Origin: Chelativorans sp. AA-79
GTDB taxonomy: Bacteria > Pseudomonadota > Alphaproteobacteria > Rhizobiales > Rhizobiaceae
Direction of reading: 5' to 3'
Assembly (NCBI RefSeq): GCF_029457495.1
Contig: NZ_CP120361.1
Span: 1 to 64,000 of the forward strand
Length of the DNA stretch: 64,000 nt
The notes below the pieces were generated by a model that did no database searches, was not told where the DNA came from, and saw nothing but the letters and a program-made list of their open reading frames with translations. Position 1 is the stretch's first letter. Each line of letters opens with the position of its first letter. Shown one piece after another: positions 1 to 10,086 of the stretch. The position numbers and the translations under genes were made by a program.

Positions 1-1440
1 ATGGCGGTTTTCGAGCGCGTCCGGGCACAATTGAAGGCCCGGCTCGGAACCGAGGTCTATTCGAGCTGGTTCGGACGGATGAAGCTCGCGGAGACATCGA
101 GGGGCGTGGTCCGCATTTCCGTTCCGACGGCCTTTTTGAGGGCCTGGATCAACGGTCATTATCTGGACCTCATCACTGAACTCTGGAAAGCCGAGGATGC
201 CTCGACCCTGAAGGTCGAGATAGTCGTGCGAACCGCCACCCGGAGCATGCCTTCAAAGGCGGAAGTCAAGCCGGTGCCCGTGCGCAAGGCGTCGAGCCAG
301 CCGCACCCCGCCGCTGCAAACGGCGCGGTGAATGGCGCGCGGATCACCGCCTTGCCTTCGGCAAGGTCCGATTATGCGCCGCGCCCGAGCATGTTCGGAT
401 CGCCGCTCGACAGCCGCTACACCTTCGAATCCTTTATCGAGGGCGCGTCCAACCGCGTTGCCTGTGCCGCAGCCAGGACAGTGGCGGAATCGGCCGCCGG
501 GGCGATCCGTTTCAATCCGCTTTTCCTGCACGCCTCGGTCGGGCTGGGAAAGACACATCTTCTTCAGGCGATTGCGGCGGCGTCGCTGAAGCGCCGTCCT
601 CAGTCGCGCGTGGTCTATCTCACCGCCGAATATTTCATGTGGCGCTTTGCCACCGCGATCCGAGACAACAATGCGCTCACGCTCAAGGAGCAGCTTCGCG
701 ACATCGACCTGCTCATCATCGACGACATGCAGTTCCTGCAGGGCAAGTCCATCCAGAACGAGTTCTGCCACCTGCTCAACATGCTGCTCGACAGCGCACG
801 GCAGGTGGTTGTGGCAGCGGACAGGCCGGCATCCGAACTGGAGTCGCTCGAGCCACGCGTGAAGTCGCGCCTCAACGGCGGCGTTTCGCTCGAGATTCTT
901 CCGCCGGACTATGAATTGCGGCTTGCCATGATTCAGCAGCGGCTGGCTGCCGCGCGCGTCGAAGACCCTTCGCTGGATATACCGGCCGAGGTGATCGACC
1001 ACGTCGCGCAAGTGGTCACGGGGAGCGGGCGCGAGCTCGAAGGGGCCTTCAACCAGCTGGTTTTCCGCCATTCGTTCGAACCACAGATCACGCTGGAGCG
1101 CATCGATGAGATCTTGGGGCCGGTGTGCCGCTCCGGCGAGCCTCGGCGCGTGCGCATCGAGGACATCCAGCGCGTGGTCGCACGTCACTACAATGTGTCG
1201 AAGACGGAATTGCTCTCCAATCGGCGCACCCGCTCCATCGTCAAGCCGCGGCAGGTGGCGATGTATCTCGCCAAGGTGCTGACGCCGCGTTCGCTGCCCG
1301 AGATCGGGCGCCGCTTCGGCGGGCGAGACCACACGACGGTGCTGCACGCGGTGCGCAAGATCGAAGGTATGTCGGGGGACGACAAGCAGCTCGCGCAGGA
1401 GATCGAGCTTCTGAAGAGGTTGATCAGCGAGCAAGCCTGA
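1..1440 (+). CDS. dnaA: Chromosomal replication initiator protein DnaA
   Basis: AAA+ ATPase that binds DnaA boxes and melts the origin. The N-terminal oligomerisation domain is followed by the AAA+ core with Walker A GLGKTH at residues 181-186 and Walker B LLIIDD at 237-242. The C-terminal DNA-binding domain carries the family signature [11 protein letters not shown] from residue 440. The product is 479 residues, slightly short for rhizobial DnaA proteins, which usually carry about 20 more residues before the FERV segment. The window begins exactly at this ATG, so a start further upstream cannot be excluded. dnaN and recF follow on the same strand, the classic dnaA-dnaN-recF order. Identity is certain; only the N-terminus is in doubt. 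Confidence 0.97.
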   Translation: MAVFERVRAQLKARLGTEVYSSWFGRMKLAETSRGVVRISVPTAFLRAWINGHYLDLITELWKAEDASTLKVEIVVRTATRSMPSKAEVKPVPVRKASSQPHPAAANGAVNGARITALPSARSDYAPRPSMFGSPLDSRYTFESFIEGASNRVACAAARTVAESAAGAIRFNPLFLHASVGLGKTHLLQAIAAASLKRRPQSRVVYLTAEYFMWRFATAIRDNNALTLKEQLRDIDLLIIDDMQFLQGKSIQNEFCHLLNMLLDSARQVVVAADRPASELESLEPRVKSRLNGGVSLEILPPDYELRLAMIQQRLAAARVEDPSLDIPAEVIDHVAQVVTGSGRELEGAFNQLVFRHSFEPQITLERIDEILGPVCRSGEPRRVRIEDIQRVVARHYNVSKTELLSNRRTRSIVKPRQVAMYLAKVLTPRSLPEIGRRFGGRDHTTVLHAVRKIEGMSGDDKQLAQEIELLKRLISEQA

Positions 1441-1486
1441 GCCGGGAGTGCGGCAGTAAAACGCCTGCAGAAGCGTTATCCCCAGG

Positions 1487-1524
1487 AAGCCCGCGGAAAA
1501 TGGCTCCGGCCGTTCCGCGGGCTT
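1487..1524 (+). terminator. Hairpin between dnaA and dnaN, probable terminator
   Basis: A perfect 12-base inverted repeat (AAGCCCGCGGAA and TTCCGCGGGCTT) encloses a 14-base loop and is followed by GCCTTTCTCG, a weak T tract. It lies 46 bases after the dnaA stop and about 110 bases before dnaN. It probably ends or attenuates the dnaA transcript, so dnaN would need its own promoter. Confidence 0.6.
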
Positions 1525-1636
1525 GCCTTTCTCGTAGATTTCCTGTCAGTTTGGCGCAATTCCAGCATGTAAGGAGCAGGCTGCGAAGGGCTTCGGCCAT
1601 GTCGCATCCCTCTTCATCCAGGCGAGAAACACAGGT

Positions 1637-2755
1637 ATGCGTGTAGTCTTAGAACGTTCCAATCTTCTGAAGTCGCTCGGCCATGTCCACCGGGTGGTGG
1701 AACGGCGCAACACGATACCGATTCTCTCCAATGTTCTTTTGTCCGTCGATGGCACAAGCCTGGAGATGAAGGCGACGGATCTTGACCTCGAAGTGACCGA
1801 GGCCGCCCCGGCTTCCATCGAGCAGGCGGGCGCGACGACGGTGCCCGCGCATCTCCTCTACGATATCGTGCGCAAGCTGCCGGACGGCGCGGAAGTGATG
1901 CTCAAGATGGAAGAGAACGGCCAGACCATGTCGGTCATCTCCGGGCGCTCCACCTTCCGCCTGCAGTGCCTGCCCAAGGCGGATTTCCCGTCACTCACCG
2001 CCGGCCAGTTCTCACACGTCTTCCGCATGGATTCGGCCGCCCTGCGCAGCCTCATCGAGAAGACACAGTTTGCGATTTCCACGGAAGAGACCCGCTACTA
2101 TCTGAACGGCATTTTCCTGCACGCGCTGGAATCGGACGGTGCGCTGAAGCTGCGTGCCGTGGCGACTGACGGACACCGGCTGGCACGCACCGAGATCGAA
2201 GCGCCGGCGGGCTCGGAAGGCATGCCCGGCATCATCATCCCGCGCAAGACAGTGGGCGAGTTGCAGAAGCTGGTGGACGACCCGGACGTGGCGGTGACCG
2301 TGGAGCTCTCCGACACGAAGGTCCGGTTCACCATTGGCAGTGTGGTTCTGACGTCGAAGCTGATCGACGGCACTTTTCCCGACTATCAGCGTGTCATCCC
2401 CACCGGGAACGACAAGGAACTGGTCATCGACCGGCAGGCTTTCTCCGCCGCCGTCGACCGCGTATCGACCGTCTCTTCCGAGCGCGGAAGGGCCGTGAAG
2501 CTCTCCATCTCCAGCGGACAGGTCACCTTCACGGTCAACAATCCGGATTCGGGCAGCGCGACGGAGGAGATTCCGGCGGGCTACGACGCCGATCCGATCG
2601 AAATCGGTTTCAATGCGCGTTACCTGCTTGATGTGGCCGCGCAGCTTTCGGGAAGCGAGGCGAAATTTCTTCTGGCGGACGCCGGTTCGCCGACGCTCAT
2701 ACAGGACACGTCCGATGAGCGCGCGCTCTATGTTCTGATGCCGATGCGGGTGTGA
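1637..2755 (+). CDS. dnaN: DNA polymerase III beta subunit (sliding clamp)
   Basis: Ring-forming processivity clamp that tethers polymerase III to DNA and recruits other replication and repair proteins. The 372-residue length and the ending LMPMRV are typical of the family, and the three repeated clamp domains fit the length. The N-terminus MRVVLERSNLLKSLGHV resembles other alphaproteobacterial clamps. Its stop overlaps the recF start by four bases, so the two are translationally coupled. The 196-base gap to dnaA contains a hairpin, suggesting a separate promoter for dnaN-recF. Confidence 0.97.
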   Translation: MRVVLERSNLLKSLGHVHRVVERRNTIPILSNVLLSVDGTSLEMKATDLDLEVTEAAPASIEQAGATTVPAHLLYDIVRKLPDGAEVMLKMEENGQTMSVISGRSTFRLQCLPKADFPSLTAGQFSHVFRMDSAALRSLIEKTQFAISTEETRYYLNGIFLHALESDGALKLRAVATDGHRLARTEIEAPAGSEGMPGIIIPRKTVGELQKLVDDPDVAVTVELSDTKVRFTIGSVVLTSKLIDGTFPDYQRVIPTGNDKELVIDRQAFSAAVDRVSTVSSERGRAVKLSISSGQVTFTVNNPDSGSATEEIPAGYDADPIEIGFNARYLLDVAAQLSGSEAKFLLADAGSPTLIQDTSDERALYVLMPMRV

Positions 2756-3918
2756 CCAGGACGCTTCCAGGGGCAGAGGACGGTCGCCCGGCGCAAGTCC
2801 ATCTCGCCAGGCTCACGCTCACGAATTTTCGCAATTATGCATCGCTCGCATTGGACTTGGCGCCGGGCGCCGTGGTGCTGACGGGGGAGAACGGGGCCGG
2901 CAAGACCAATCTTCTGGAGGCCGTGTCCTTCCTCTCGCCCGGGCGCGGCCTCAGGCGCGCGACACTGGAGGAGGTGGCGCGCATCGGCTCGGGCGACGGA
3001 TTCGCCGTGCATGCAGAGGTGGAAGGCCCCCAGGGCACTCGTCGCATCGGCACGGGGACGGCAGGTGCGGATGGCGGCGTTCCCGTGCGCCGGGTGCGCA
3101 TCGATGGCGAGCCTCAGCGTAGCGCCGAGGTCCTGCTCGACTGGCTGCGTGTCATCTGGCTCACACCGGCGATGGACTCGCTCTTCACCGGCCCCTCCGC
3201 CGATCGTCGCCGCTTTCTCGACCGGCTGGTTCTGGCGATCGATTCTGCCCATGGTCGCCGGGCGGCCGATTACGAGAAGGCCATGCGCTCGCGCAACCGG
3301 CTCTTCGCCGACGATGTGCGGGATGACGCCTGGTTCGACGCCATCGAGACGCAGATGGCCGAAACCGGCGTGGCGATCGCAGCGGCCCGGGCCGAGATGC
3401 TGCGGCTTCTTGTTTCCATGATCGAGCGCCTGCCGGCGGAAGGCCCTTTCCCTAAGGCGCTCCTCGCGCTGGAAGGCTCTGTGGACGAGGCGGTCGCCCT
3501 AAGACCCGCTGTCGACGTGGAGGAGGAATTCCGCGCCCGCCTGCGTGATGAACGAGCGCGCGACCGCGCGGCGGGACGCGCGCTCGAAGGACCGCACCGG
3601 AGCGAGCTTCTGGTACGCCACGCGCCCAAGGACATGCCGGCCGAAAGCTGTTCGACGGGCGAGCAGAAGGCGCTGCTCGTGGGACTGGTGCTCGCCCACG
3701 CGCGGCTGACGGCGGAACTGTCGGGCATGACGCCGGTCCTCCTGCTCGACGAGATTTCCGCTCATTTCGATGCCGACCGGCGGACCGCTCTCTTCGATAT
3801 TCTCGAAGACCTCAACTGCCAGGCCTTCATGACCGGCACGGAGCCAACGCTTTTCTCCAGCCTCGATGGCCGGGCACAGTTTCTCACCGTATCCGGCGGC
3901 ACGATTGAGCCGGCCTGA
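2752..3918 (+). CDS. recF: DNA replication and repair protein RecF
   Basis: SMC-like ATPase that, with RecO and RecR, loads RecA at gaps in single-stranded DNA. Walker A is GENGAGKTN at residues 45-53, the ABC-type signature STGEQ starts at 301, and Walker B LLLDEISAHFD lies near 330-340. The start is a GTG inside the dnaN stop (GTGA overlap), and the 388-residue length is normal. The next gene begins 31 bases downstream and may be co-transcribed. Confidence 0.96.
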   Translation: MTRTLPGAEDGRPAQVHLARLTLTNFRNYASLALDLAPGAVVLTGENGAGKTNLLEAVSFLSPGRGLRRATLEEVARIGSGDGFAVHAEVEGPQGTRRIGTGTAGADGGVPVRRVRIDGEPQRSAEVLLDWLRVIWLTPAMDSLFTGPSADRRRFLDRLVLAIDSAHGRRAADYEKAMRSRNRLFADDVRDDAWFDAIETQMAETGVAIAAARAEMLRLLVSMIERLPAEGPFPKALLALEGSVDEAVALRPAVDVEEEFRARLRDERARDRAAGRALEGPHRSELLVRHAPKDMPAESCSTGEQKALLVGLVLAHARLTAELSGMTPVLLLDEISAHFDADRRTALFDILEDLNCQAFMTGTEPTLFSSLDGRAQFLTVSGGTIEPA

Positions 3919-3949
3919 CATCCCCGAGCGCAGGCGCTATGGTTCGCCC

Positions 3950-4711
3950 ATGAGTGATGCCATTCTTTCCGATGAAGAGCTGGAGCGCTATGCGCGCCAC
4001 ATCGTGCTGCCGGAGATCGGCGGGGCGGGTCAGCAGAAGCTGAAGCGCGCGCGGGTCCTGGTGCTCGGTGCAGGCGGGCTCGGCGCGCCGGTGCTGCAAT
4101 ATCTGGCGGCAGCGGGCGTGGGCGCGCTCGGCATCGTGGATGATGACCGCGTCTCGCTATCGAACCTGCAGCGCCAGGTCATCCATCCGACCGAGGCTGT
4201 CGGCGCACTGAAGGCCGAGAGTGCCGGGGCGGCGATCGCGCAGTTGAACCCGCATGTGACGGTGGAAACGCATTTGCTCCGCCTCCACTCCGAAAACGCC
4301 GGGCCGCTCATCGCCCGCTACGACGTGGTGGTGGACGGCTCGGACAATTTCGAGACACGCTATGTGCTTGCCGACGCGTGTGCCGAGGCGCGGGTGCCGC
4401 TGGTGACGGCGGCGGTGGGGCGCTTCGACGGTTCCCTCACCGTGCTCAAGCCCTATGAGGCAGGGGCGGATGGCAAGCCGTTCCCTTCCTATCGCGACCT
4501 CTTCCCGGAAGCCCCCCCGCCGGGGCTTGTGCCCACCTGCGCCGAAGCCGGAATCGTCGGAGCGCTGACGGGCGTCATGGGCACGCTGCAAGCCATGGAA
4601 GCCATCAAGCTCGTCACCGGCATCGGTGAGCCGCTGGTAGGGCGCCTCCTTCTCTATGACGGGCTCGCCGCCCGGTTCGAAACGGTGCGCTACGGCCCGA
4701 AGCGGGGCTGA
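3950..4711 (+). CDS. MoeB/ThiF family adenylyltransferase lacking the usual zinc cysteines
   Basis: E1-like enzyme expected to adenylate the C-terminal Gly-Gly of a sulfur-carrier protein such as MoaD or ThiS. The nucleotide-binding loop GAGGLG is at residues 40-45, and a conserved Cys sits at 197 in LVPTCAEAG. Classical MoeB has a CxxC zinc ligand pair just before this point; here the segment reads PSYRDLF (residues 179-185), and no second CxxC is seen at the C-terminus. I start at MSDAILSDEE because it matches the family N-terminus; the frame is open further upstream into recF. Length is 253 residues. MoeB versus ThiF cannot be decided from this context. Confidence 0.85.
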   Translation: MSDAILSDEELERYARHIVLPEIGGAGQQKLKRARVLVLGAGGLGAPVLQYLAAAGVGALGIVDDDRVSLSNLQRQVIHPTEAVGALKAESAGAAIAQLNPHVTVETHLLRLHSENAGPLIARYDVVVDGSDNFETRYVLADACAEARVPLVTAAVGRFDGSLTVLKPYEAGADGKPFPSYRDLFPEAPPPGLVPTCAEAGIVGALTGVMGTLQAMEAIKLVTGIGEPLVGRLLLYDGLAARFETVRYGPKRG

Positions 4712-4714
4712 TGG

Positions 4715-5386
4715 CTATACCGCCGCCTTCCTCAGCGCCTCGATGTTCCGGCGATAGGCGGCTTCGCCTTGTCCCTTGAAGATCGAGGAGCCTGCGACCA
4801 GAACATTGGCGCCCGCGGCGACCACGGCGCCCGCATTTTCGGTGGAAATGCCACCATCCACCTCGATATCGATCGGGCGGGCGCCGACCATCACCCGTAC
4901 GCGGCGAATCTTCTCCAGGATGGCCGGAACGAAGGCTTGGCCGCCGAAGCCGGGATTGACTGTCATGATCAGAACGAGATCCACGTCATCGAGCACATAT
5001 TCCAAAGCGCTTTCCGGCGTCGCCGGGTTGAGCGACACGCCCGCTTTCTTGCCGAGCCTCCTGATCGTCTGCAGCGAACGGTGAAGGTGGGGGCCGGCTT
5101 CAGCATGCACAGTGAGGATGTCGCAGCCCGCCTCCGCAAAGGCGGCTAGGTACGGATCGGCCGGCGAGATCATCAGGTGACAGTCGAAGATTTTGTCCGT
5201 GCGGTCGCGGATCGCCTTCACCACCGGCGGGCCGAAGGTGATATTGGGCACGAAATGCCCGTCCATGACATCGAGATGGATCCAGTCCGCGCCTGCCGCG
5301 GCGACTGACGCCACCTCGTCGCCCAGACGCGAGAAGTCGGAGGCGAGGATGGATGGTGCGATGGTGATCGGCCGGCTGGCGCTCAT
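4715..5386 (-). CDS. rpe: Ribulose-phosphate 3-epimerase
   Basis: Interconverts ribulose 5-phosphate and xylulose 5-phosphate in the pentose phosphate pathway. The TIM-barrel motif [17 protein letters not shown] begins at His37 and supplies metal ligands, and the C-terminal VDGGIS phosphate-binding segment is present. The start [14 protein letters not shown] is preceded by GAAGGAA at good spacing; the frame continues upstream without a better site. The 223-residue length is standard. It is convergent with the MoeB-like gene, with three bases between the stop codons. Confidence 0.96.
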   Translation of the reverse strand: MSASRPITIAPSILASDFSRLGDEVASVAAAGADWIHLDVMDGHFVPNITFGPPVVKAIRDRTDKIFDCHLMISPADPYLAAFAEAGCDILTVHAEAGPHLHRSLQTIRRLGKKAGVSLNPATPESALEYVLDDVDLVLIMTVNPGFGGQAFVPAILEKIRRVRVMVGARPIDIEVDGGISTENAGAVVAAGANVLVAGSSIFKGQGEAAYRRNIEALRKAAV

Positions 5387-5433
5387 GGCAGTTCCTTCTT
5401 CGGCGGATTGCACCGCCCATTCCTGATCTCGTG

Positions 5434-5907
5434 TCAGGCGCTCTCGGCCTCTTCCGCGTCGCCGCTTACACGCGCGTTGAAGTCCGCGAAGAATTGCGAG
5501 GCGAGCTTCTTGGAGGTGGATTCGATCAGGCGCCCGCCGAGCTGGGCCATCTTGCCGCCCACATCTGCCTTGGCTTGATAGGAGAGGATGGTCGCGTCCG
5601 GCCCGTCCTCCTTGAGCGAGACATCCGCGCCACCCTTGGCGAACCCGGCCACCCCGCCCTTGCCTTCGCCGGAGATGGTGTAGGAGCGGGGCGGGTTGAG
5701 ATTGGTAAGTTCCACCCCGCCATTGAAGCGCGCCTTGATCGGGCCGATCTTGAGCGAGACGACCGCCGCAAACTCGGTATCGGACTTCTTCTCAAGCGAT
5801 TGGCAGCCGGGGATACAGTCTTTCAGCACTTCCGGGTCATTCAGCGCGCGCCACACCGTTTCGACCGGTGCCGCGATACGCTCCTCTCCTTCGATGACCA
5901 TCGCCAT
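5434..5907 (-). CDS. CoxG-like SRPBCC protein (CO dehydrogenase subunit G family)
   Basis: Small START/SRPBCC-fold protein of the CoxG family, 157 residues, beginning [19 protein letters not shown] and containing the family-like stretch [11 protein letters not shown]. In carboxydotrophs CoxG helps anchor CO dehydrogenase at the membrane; elsewhere the role is unclear. The start is fixed by a GGAGGG ribosome-binding site eight bases upstream. It lies 47 bases upstream of rpe on the same strand and may be co-transcribed with it. The coxSLM-like operon of this window is about 16 kb away, so a link to it is only inference. Confidence 0.85.
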   Translation of the reverse strand: MAMVIEGEERIAAPVETVWRALNDPEVLKDCIPGCQSLEKKSDTEFAAVVSLKIGPIKARFNGGVELTNLNPPRSYTISGEGKGGVAGFAKGGADVSLKEDGPDATILSYQAKADVGGKMAQLGGRLIESTSKKLASQFFADFNARVSGDAEEAESA

Positions 5908-6035
5908 GGCTCGTCCCTCCAGTGAATTTCTGTTCTTGGCTAGCCCAGCGGAGACCGCTTGTCCATCCGGGTACTCTTGCCGCTTCGGGCGTGATGCAAT
6001 ATCCGTTGACGGCAACCAAAAGGCTCAAGAGATCA

Positions 6036-7838
6036 ATGACCCAAGGCAGCGGAAAAAGGCGGCTTCGTTCACAGGACTGGTTCGACAATCCCGGCAATCC
6101 TGGCATGACGGCGCTCTATCTGGAACGCTATCTGAATTATGGCCTGACACGGCACGAATTGCAGTCGGGCAAGCCGCTGATCGGTATCGCGCAGACCGGC
6201 TCCGACCTTTCCCCCTGCAACCGGCACCATCTGGAACTTGCCAAGCGCGTGCGCGCCGGCATCGAGGCCGCGGGCGGCATTCCGTTCGAATTCCCTTGCC
6301 ATCCCATCCAGGAGACCGGCAAGCGCCCGACGGCCTCGCTCGACCGGAACCTGAGCTATCTCTCGCTGGTCGAGGTGCTTTACGGCTATCCCCTCGACGG
6401 CGTGGTGCTGACCATCGGCTGCGACAAGACCACGCCGGCCCTGCTGATGGCAGCCGCGACCGTCGACATTCCGGCTATCGCGCTTTCCGTCGGGCCGATG
6501 CTCAACGGGTGGTATGGCGGCCGGCGCGTCGGCTCCGGCACCATCGTCTGGGAGGCGCGCGAAAGGCTCGCCGCCGGCGAGATCAACTACGAGCAGTTCA
6601 TGGACCTTGCCGCTGCCTCCGCGCCGTCCGTGGGGTTCTGCAACACAATGGGGACCGCCTCCACCATGAACTCGCTGACGGAAGCGCTCGGTATGCAGCT
6701 TCCGGGCTCGGCCGCAATCCCGGCTCCCTACCGCGAGCGCGGCCAGATGGCCTATGATACGGGCCGCCGTATCGTAGAGATGGTTCATGAGGACCTGAAG
6801 CCATCGGACATCATGACACGCGAGGCTTTCGAGAACGCCATCGTGGTTAATTCCGCCATCGGCGGCTCCACCAATGCGCCGATTCATCTGAACGCCGTCG
6901 CCAGGCATTTGGGCGTTCCGCTCGACAATGACGACTGGCAGAAGATCGGACATCACGTTCCGCTGCTCGTGAACCTGCAGCCCGCAGGCGAATTCCTGGG
7001 AGAGGATTTCCATCGCGCCGGCGGCGTGCCGGCGGTCGTGGCGGAACTGATGAAGGCAGACCTTCTGCCCAACCCCGACATCGGGACGGTGAACGGCCGC
7101 ACGCTGCACGAGAACTGCGGGACTGCGGTAACGATCGACGCAAATGTGATCCGCCCCGTCTCCAGCCCGCTCAAGCAGAGTGCTGGTTTCATCAACCTGA
7201 AGGGCAATCTTTTCGATAGCGCGATCATGAAGACCAGCGTGATCTCGGAGGAGTTCCGGACCCGCTATCTCTCGAACCCGAACGATCCTGAGGCTTTCGA
7301 AGGCAGGGCGATCGTCTTCGACGGGCCAGAGGATTACCACCACCGCATCGATGATCCTGCCCTGGAAATAGACGAGTATTGCCTGCTGGTGATGCGCGGC
7401 ACGGGGCCGGTCGGCTATCCGGGCGCCGCCGAGGTGGTGAACATGCGCCCGCCGGATTATCTCATCAAGAAGGGCGTGCATTCGCTACCCTGCATCGGCG
7501 ATGGCCGGCAGTCCGGCACGTCGGCTTCACCTTCCATCCTGAATGCCTCGCCGGAAGCGGCGGTGGGCGGCGGCTTGGCCCTGCTCAGAACCGGCGACCG
7601 CATCCGCATCGATTTGAAGACCGGCAGCGCCGACATGTTCGTGAGCAAGGAGGAGTTGGAAAGACGCCGCGCAGCCCTCGAGGAGGCGGGCGGCTACCGC
7701 TATCCGGAACATCAGACGCCTTGGCAGGAGATCCAGCGCTCAATGGTGGAGCAGCTTTCAGACGGCATGGTGCTGAAGCCGGCGACCGCCTATCGGCACA
7801 TTGCCCGGGAAAAGGGCACGCCGCGCGACAATCACTGA
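6036..7838 (+). CDS. IlvD/Edd family dehydratase, probably for a sugar acid
   Basis: Iron-sulfur dehydratase of the dihydroxy-acid / phosphogluconate dehydratase superfamily, 600 residues. Candidate cluster cysteines are Cys61 (LSPCNRHH), Cys129 (TIGCDKTTP) and Cys202 ([11 protein letters not shown]). The N-terminal segment [14 protein letters not shown] and the [13 protein letters not shown] region resemble pentonate or arabonate dehydratases more than IlvD itself, so I infer an aldonic acid substrate. The start [10 protein letters not shown] has AAGAGA upstream. It is divergent from the CoxG-like gene. No sugar transporter or aldolase partner is adjacent, so the substrate is open. Confidence 0.85.
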   Translation: MTQGSGKRRLRSQDWFDNPGNPGMTALYLERYLNYGLTRHELQSGKPLIGIAQTGSDLSPCNRHHLELAKRVRAGIEAAGGIPFEFPCHPIQETGKRPTASLDRNLSYLSLVEVLYGYPLDGVVLTIGCDKTTPALLMAAATVDIPAIALSVGPMLNGWYGGRRVGSGTIVWEARERLAAGEINYEQFMDLAAASAPSVGFCNTMGTASTMNSLTEALGMQLPGSAAIPAPYRERGQMAYDTGRRIVEMVHEDLKPSDIMTREAFENAIVVNSAIGGSTNAPIHLNAVARHLGVPLDNDDWQKIGHHVPLLVNLQPAGEFLGEDFHRAGGVPAVVAELMKADLLPNPDIGTVNGRTLHENCGTAVTIDANVIRPVSSPLKQSAGFINLKGNLFDSAIMKTSVISEEFRTRYLSNPNDPEAFEGRAIVFDGPEDYHHRIDDPALEIDEYCLLVMRGTGPVGYPGAAEVVNMRPPDYLIKKGVHSLPCIGDGRQSGTSASPSILNASPEAAVGGGLALLRTGDRIRIDLKTGSADMFVSKEELERRRAALEEAGGYRYPEHQTPWQEIQRSMVEQLSDGMVLKPATAYRHIAREKGTPRDNH

Positions 7839-7871
7839 GCGCGCGGCACAGATTTCCCCGTTCCTGCTGGC

Positions 7872-8384
7872 TCAGTCAGCCAGCTTGATCGTGATCTCGG
7901 TTTCCCACTTGGAGGAGTCTGGCTCTGTAGCCGGATCGGTCAAATAGACTTCCATCCGGCAGGCGAAGCGCTCGCCGGCGGGCGTCTGTTCGCTGTCCCA
8001 CCGGATTCCGTTCTCCTTGCCCCAGCCGATCAGGGCTGCATTGGCCTGGTAGAGGCCATCACCGGAGTCGCCATAGGGGCCGCGATAGAGGATGGTGGCG
8101 TAACGCCCTGAGGGAAGGACACCCGAGAGTACCCTGCCGTCGCCCGGAACCGGCTCGATGGTCGGCACACCGAATTCGAGTTCCAGCTCCCGTTCCATGT
8201 CGATGACGTTGTGCTTCAAGATCGCTCCCCCGGCCGGCAGCGCTCCCTTCGTCGAAACCCATGTGAAGATGTCGTCGAAGAACCGAGGCGCGGCGCTGCC
8301 GATCTCGCTCATCGGCAGCGTGACTCTGATCGCCACATATGGCTGCTCCGCACGCTCTCTGATTTCTGGTACCGTCATCATCAT
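7872..8384 (-). CDS. GyrI-like / effector-binding domain protein
   Basis: About 170 residues forming a GyrI-like (SOUL/AraC-effector) small-molecule-binding domain without a DNA-binding part. Typical features are the N-terminal VAIRVTLPMSEIG strand region, the central LPSGRYATILYRGPYG and the C-terminal MEVYLTDP. Such stand-alone domains bind or sequester hydrophobic ligands. Several start codons lie in a row (GTG then three ATG) behind a strong GGAGGGAG site, so the exact start may shift by a few codons. It is 72 bases downstream of the MocR gene on the same strand and may be co-transcribed. Confidence 0.8.
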   Translation of the reverse strand: MMMTVPEIRERAEQPYVAIRVTLPMSEIGSAAPRFFDDIFTWVSTKGALPAGGAILKHNVIDMERELELEFGVPTIEPVPGDGRVLSGVLPSGRYATILYRGPYGDSGDGLYQANAALIGWGKENGIRWDSEQTPAGERFACRMEVYLTDPATEPDSSKWETEITIKLAD

Positions 8385-8456
8385 CACTCTCCCTCCGGTG
8401 GTGTTGACAACCGGAGGACGAAGAAGCGGAGCAAATTCCGACAGACCTGCGCTTTA

Positions 8457-9947
8457 TTATGCTGCGATGGAGCGCCGGGAGGCGACGGCCGAGAGCTCGC
8501 GGATGCCCGGCTCGATATGCTGCACGGCGATGGAGGAGATGCCGAGGCGCATGTAGGGCGAGGACTGTTCCGGCCCGTCGAAGAAGCGGCTGCCGGGTTC
8601 TATGATCACGCCGCGCCCCCTTGCGGCCTTCGCCAGCGCCCTCGTGTCGGTGCCCTCGGGACCTTTGAGCCAGATGGAGGTGCCGCCGGGTACGTCGGCC
8701 GCCTCCCACTCCGGCATGAATCGCCCGATCGCCTCGAGCAATTTGCTGCGGCGCTCCTCGAACGCTGTTGAGAGCCGCCGCACGAGCGCGTCGTGATGGC
8801 CGAGCGAGAGGAACAGCGCGACGGCGCGCTGGTTGTTGGCGGGCGGGTGGCGCAGCATGAAGCGGCGCAGCGCACGGAGCTCCGCGACGAGATCGGCCGG
8901 TCCGACGAGGTAACCGAGTCGCAAGCCGGGCGCGAGCGTCTTCGACATGGAGCCGAGGTAAATGACACGGCCGGCGTGGTCGAGCCCCTTCAGCGCCTCC
9001 TGCGGCGTCTCATCGGCGAGCTGGCTGTCGTAATCGTCCTCGATAACGATCCAATCGTGCTCATCCGCTCTCGAAAGCAGCGTCTGCCGGCGCTGGCGGC
9101 TGAGCGGCACCATGGTCGGGCAATGGTGGCTGGGCGTCACGAAGACGAAATCCGCGTCCGCCGGGATCGCATCGATATCCATGCCTTCGCTGTCGACGCG
9201 CACCGGCAGTGTCTCCGCGCCCGCGAGCCGGAAGATGGAACGGGCATCCGGATAGCCGGGATTCTCCATCGCCACGCGCGCACCGCGCTGCATGAGCAGC
9301 GTGGAAAGCATGTAGAGCGCATTCTGGGCGCCGAGGGTGACGATGATCTCGTCCGGATTGGCGAAGATGCCGCGCCGGGGCAGGAGCCGCGCCTGGATCT
9401 GCTCGATGAGGAGAGGATCATCCCTGTCGACCATGTCTGCCGCCCAGTTGCGGATCTCGAGCACCGCGAGCGCCATGCGGTTGCATTCGCGCCATTCAGC
9501 GGTGGGGAAGAGCGCGGGATCGAACTGGCCATAGACGAACGGATAAGAGGACTGCATCCAATTCTCGTTCTTCGGCGGGCCGGGTAGCTCGCTCGCCATC
9601 ACCTGGCGTCGCGCCTTCCAGTCGATCTTCGACGTGCCACGTGGCTTGCGGGAAGGGCGTGGGGGAGCGGTCAGCACCTCTGGATTGACGAAGTGCCCGC
9701 GCCGCTCGCGCGCGATGAGGAAGCCCTGGTCCACGAGTTGCTGGAAGGCGAGCACCACAGTGCCGCGTGCCACGCCCAGCTTGTCGGCGAGGATGCGGCA
9801 GGAAGGCAGCGGCATCGACAGCGAGATCTGCCGGTCGAGAATGGCGGAGACGATCGCTTGGCGGATCTGCGCCTGCAGTGTCTGGCTCGAATCGCTGGAG
9901 ATCTTGATGAGGCCAGTCCACAGGGCGGCGTCGTTTCTGGTCGGCAT
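8457..9947 (-). CDS. MocR-type PLP-dependent transcriptional regulator (GntR family)
   Basis: Fusion of an N-terminal GntR winged helix (about residues 20-90, with [20 protein letters not shown]) to a fold-type I aminotransferase-like domain. The PLP lysine is expected at Lys336 in [16 protein letters not shown]. MocR proteins sense an amino compound or vitamin B6 form and usually act on a neighbouring, often divergent, gene. The start [10 protein letters not shown] is chosen for its GGAGG site; the frame is open 47 codons further upstream. Length is 496 residues. The 139-base region shared with divergent pgi would hold its operator. PdxR is a possible specific identity but is not proven. Confidence 0.9.
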   Translation of the reverse strand: MPTRNDAALWTGLIKISSDSSQTLQAQIRQAIVSAILDRQISLSMPLPSCRILADKLGVARGTVVLAFQQLVDQGFLIARERRGHFVNPEVLTAPPRPSRKPRGTSKIDWKARRQVMASELPGPPKNENWMQSSYPFVYGQFDPALFPTAEWRECNRMALAVLEIRNWAADMVDRDDPLLIEQIQARLLPRRGIFANPDEIIVTLGAQNALYMLSTLLMQRGARVAMENPGYPDARSIFRLAGAETLPVRVDSEGMDIDAIPADADFVFVTPSHHCPTMVPLSRQRRQTLLSRADEHDWIVIEDDYDSQLADETPQEALKGLDHAGRVIYLGSMSKTLAPGLRLGYLVGPADLVAELRALRRFMLRHPPANNQRAVALFLSLGHHDALVRRLSTAFEERRSKLLEAIGRFMPEWEAADVPGGTSIWLKGPEGTDTRALAKAARGRGVIIEPGSRFFDGPEQSSPYMRLGISSIAVQHIEPGIRELSAVASRRSIAA

Positions 9948-10086
9948 GATATCCTCCGGTGGCGCGGAGCCTACGCTCAAGCCGCTGCCACCGCAACCCT
10001 GGTCCAAGCCGTTAAGCCACGGGATCGCTTCCCTTTTGCTGCGCCGCACCCTAAGTTTCGCCCATCGCCAGAAGGAGACGGATCTC

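Noticed and set aside
1476-1484. Replication origin in the dnaA-dnaN gap
   Set aside because: Only one near-consensus DnaA box is present and there is no AT-rich unwinding region; alphaproteobacterial origins usually lie elsewhere.
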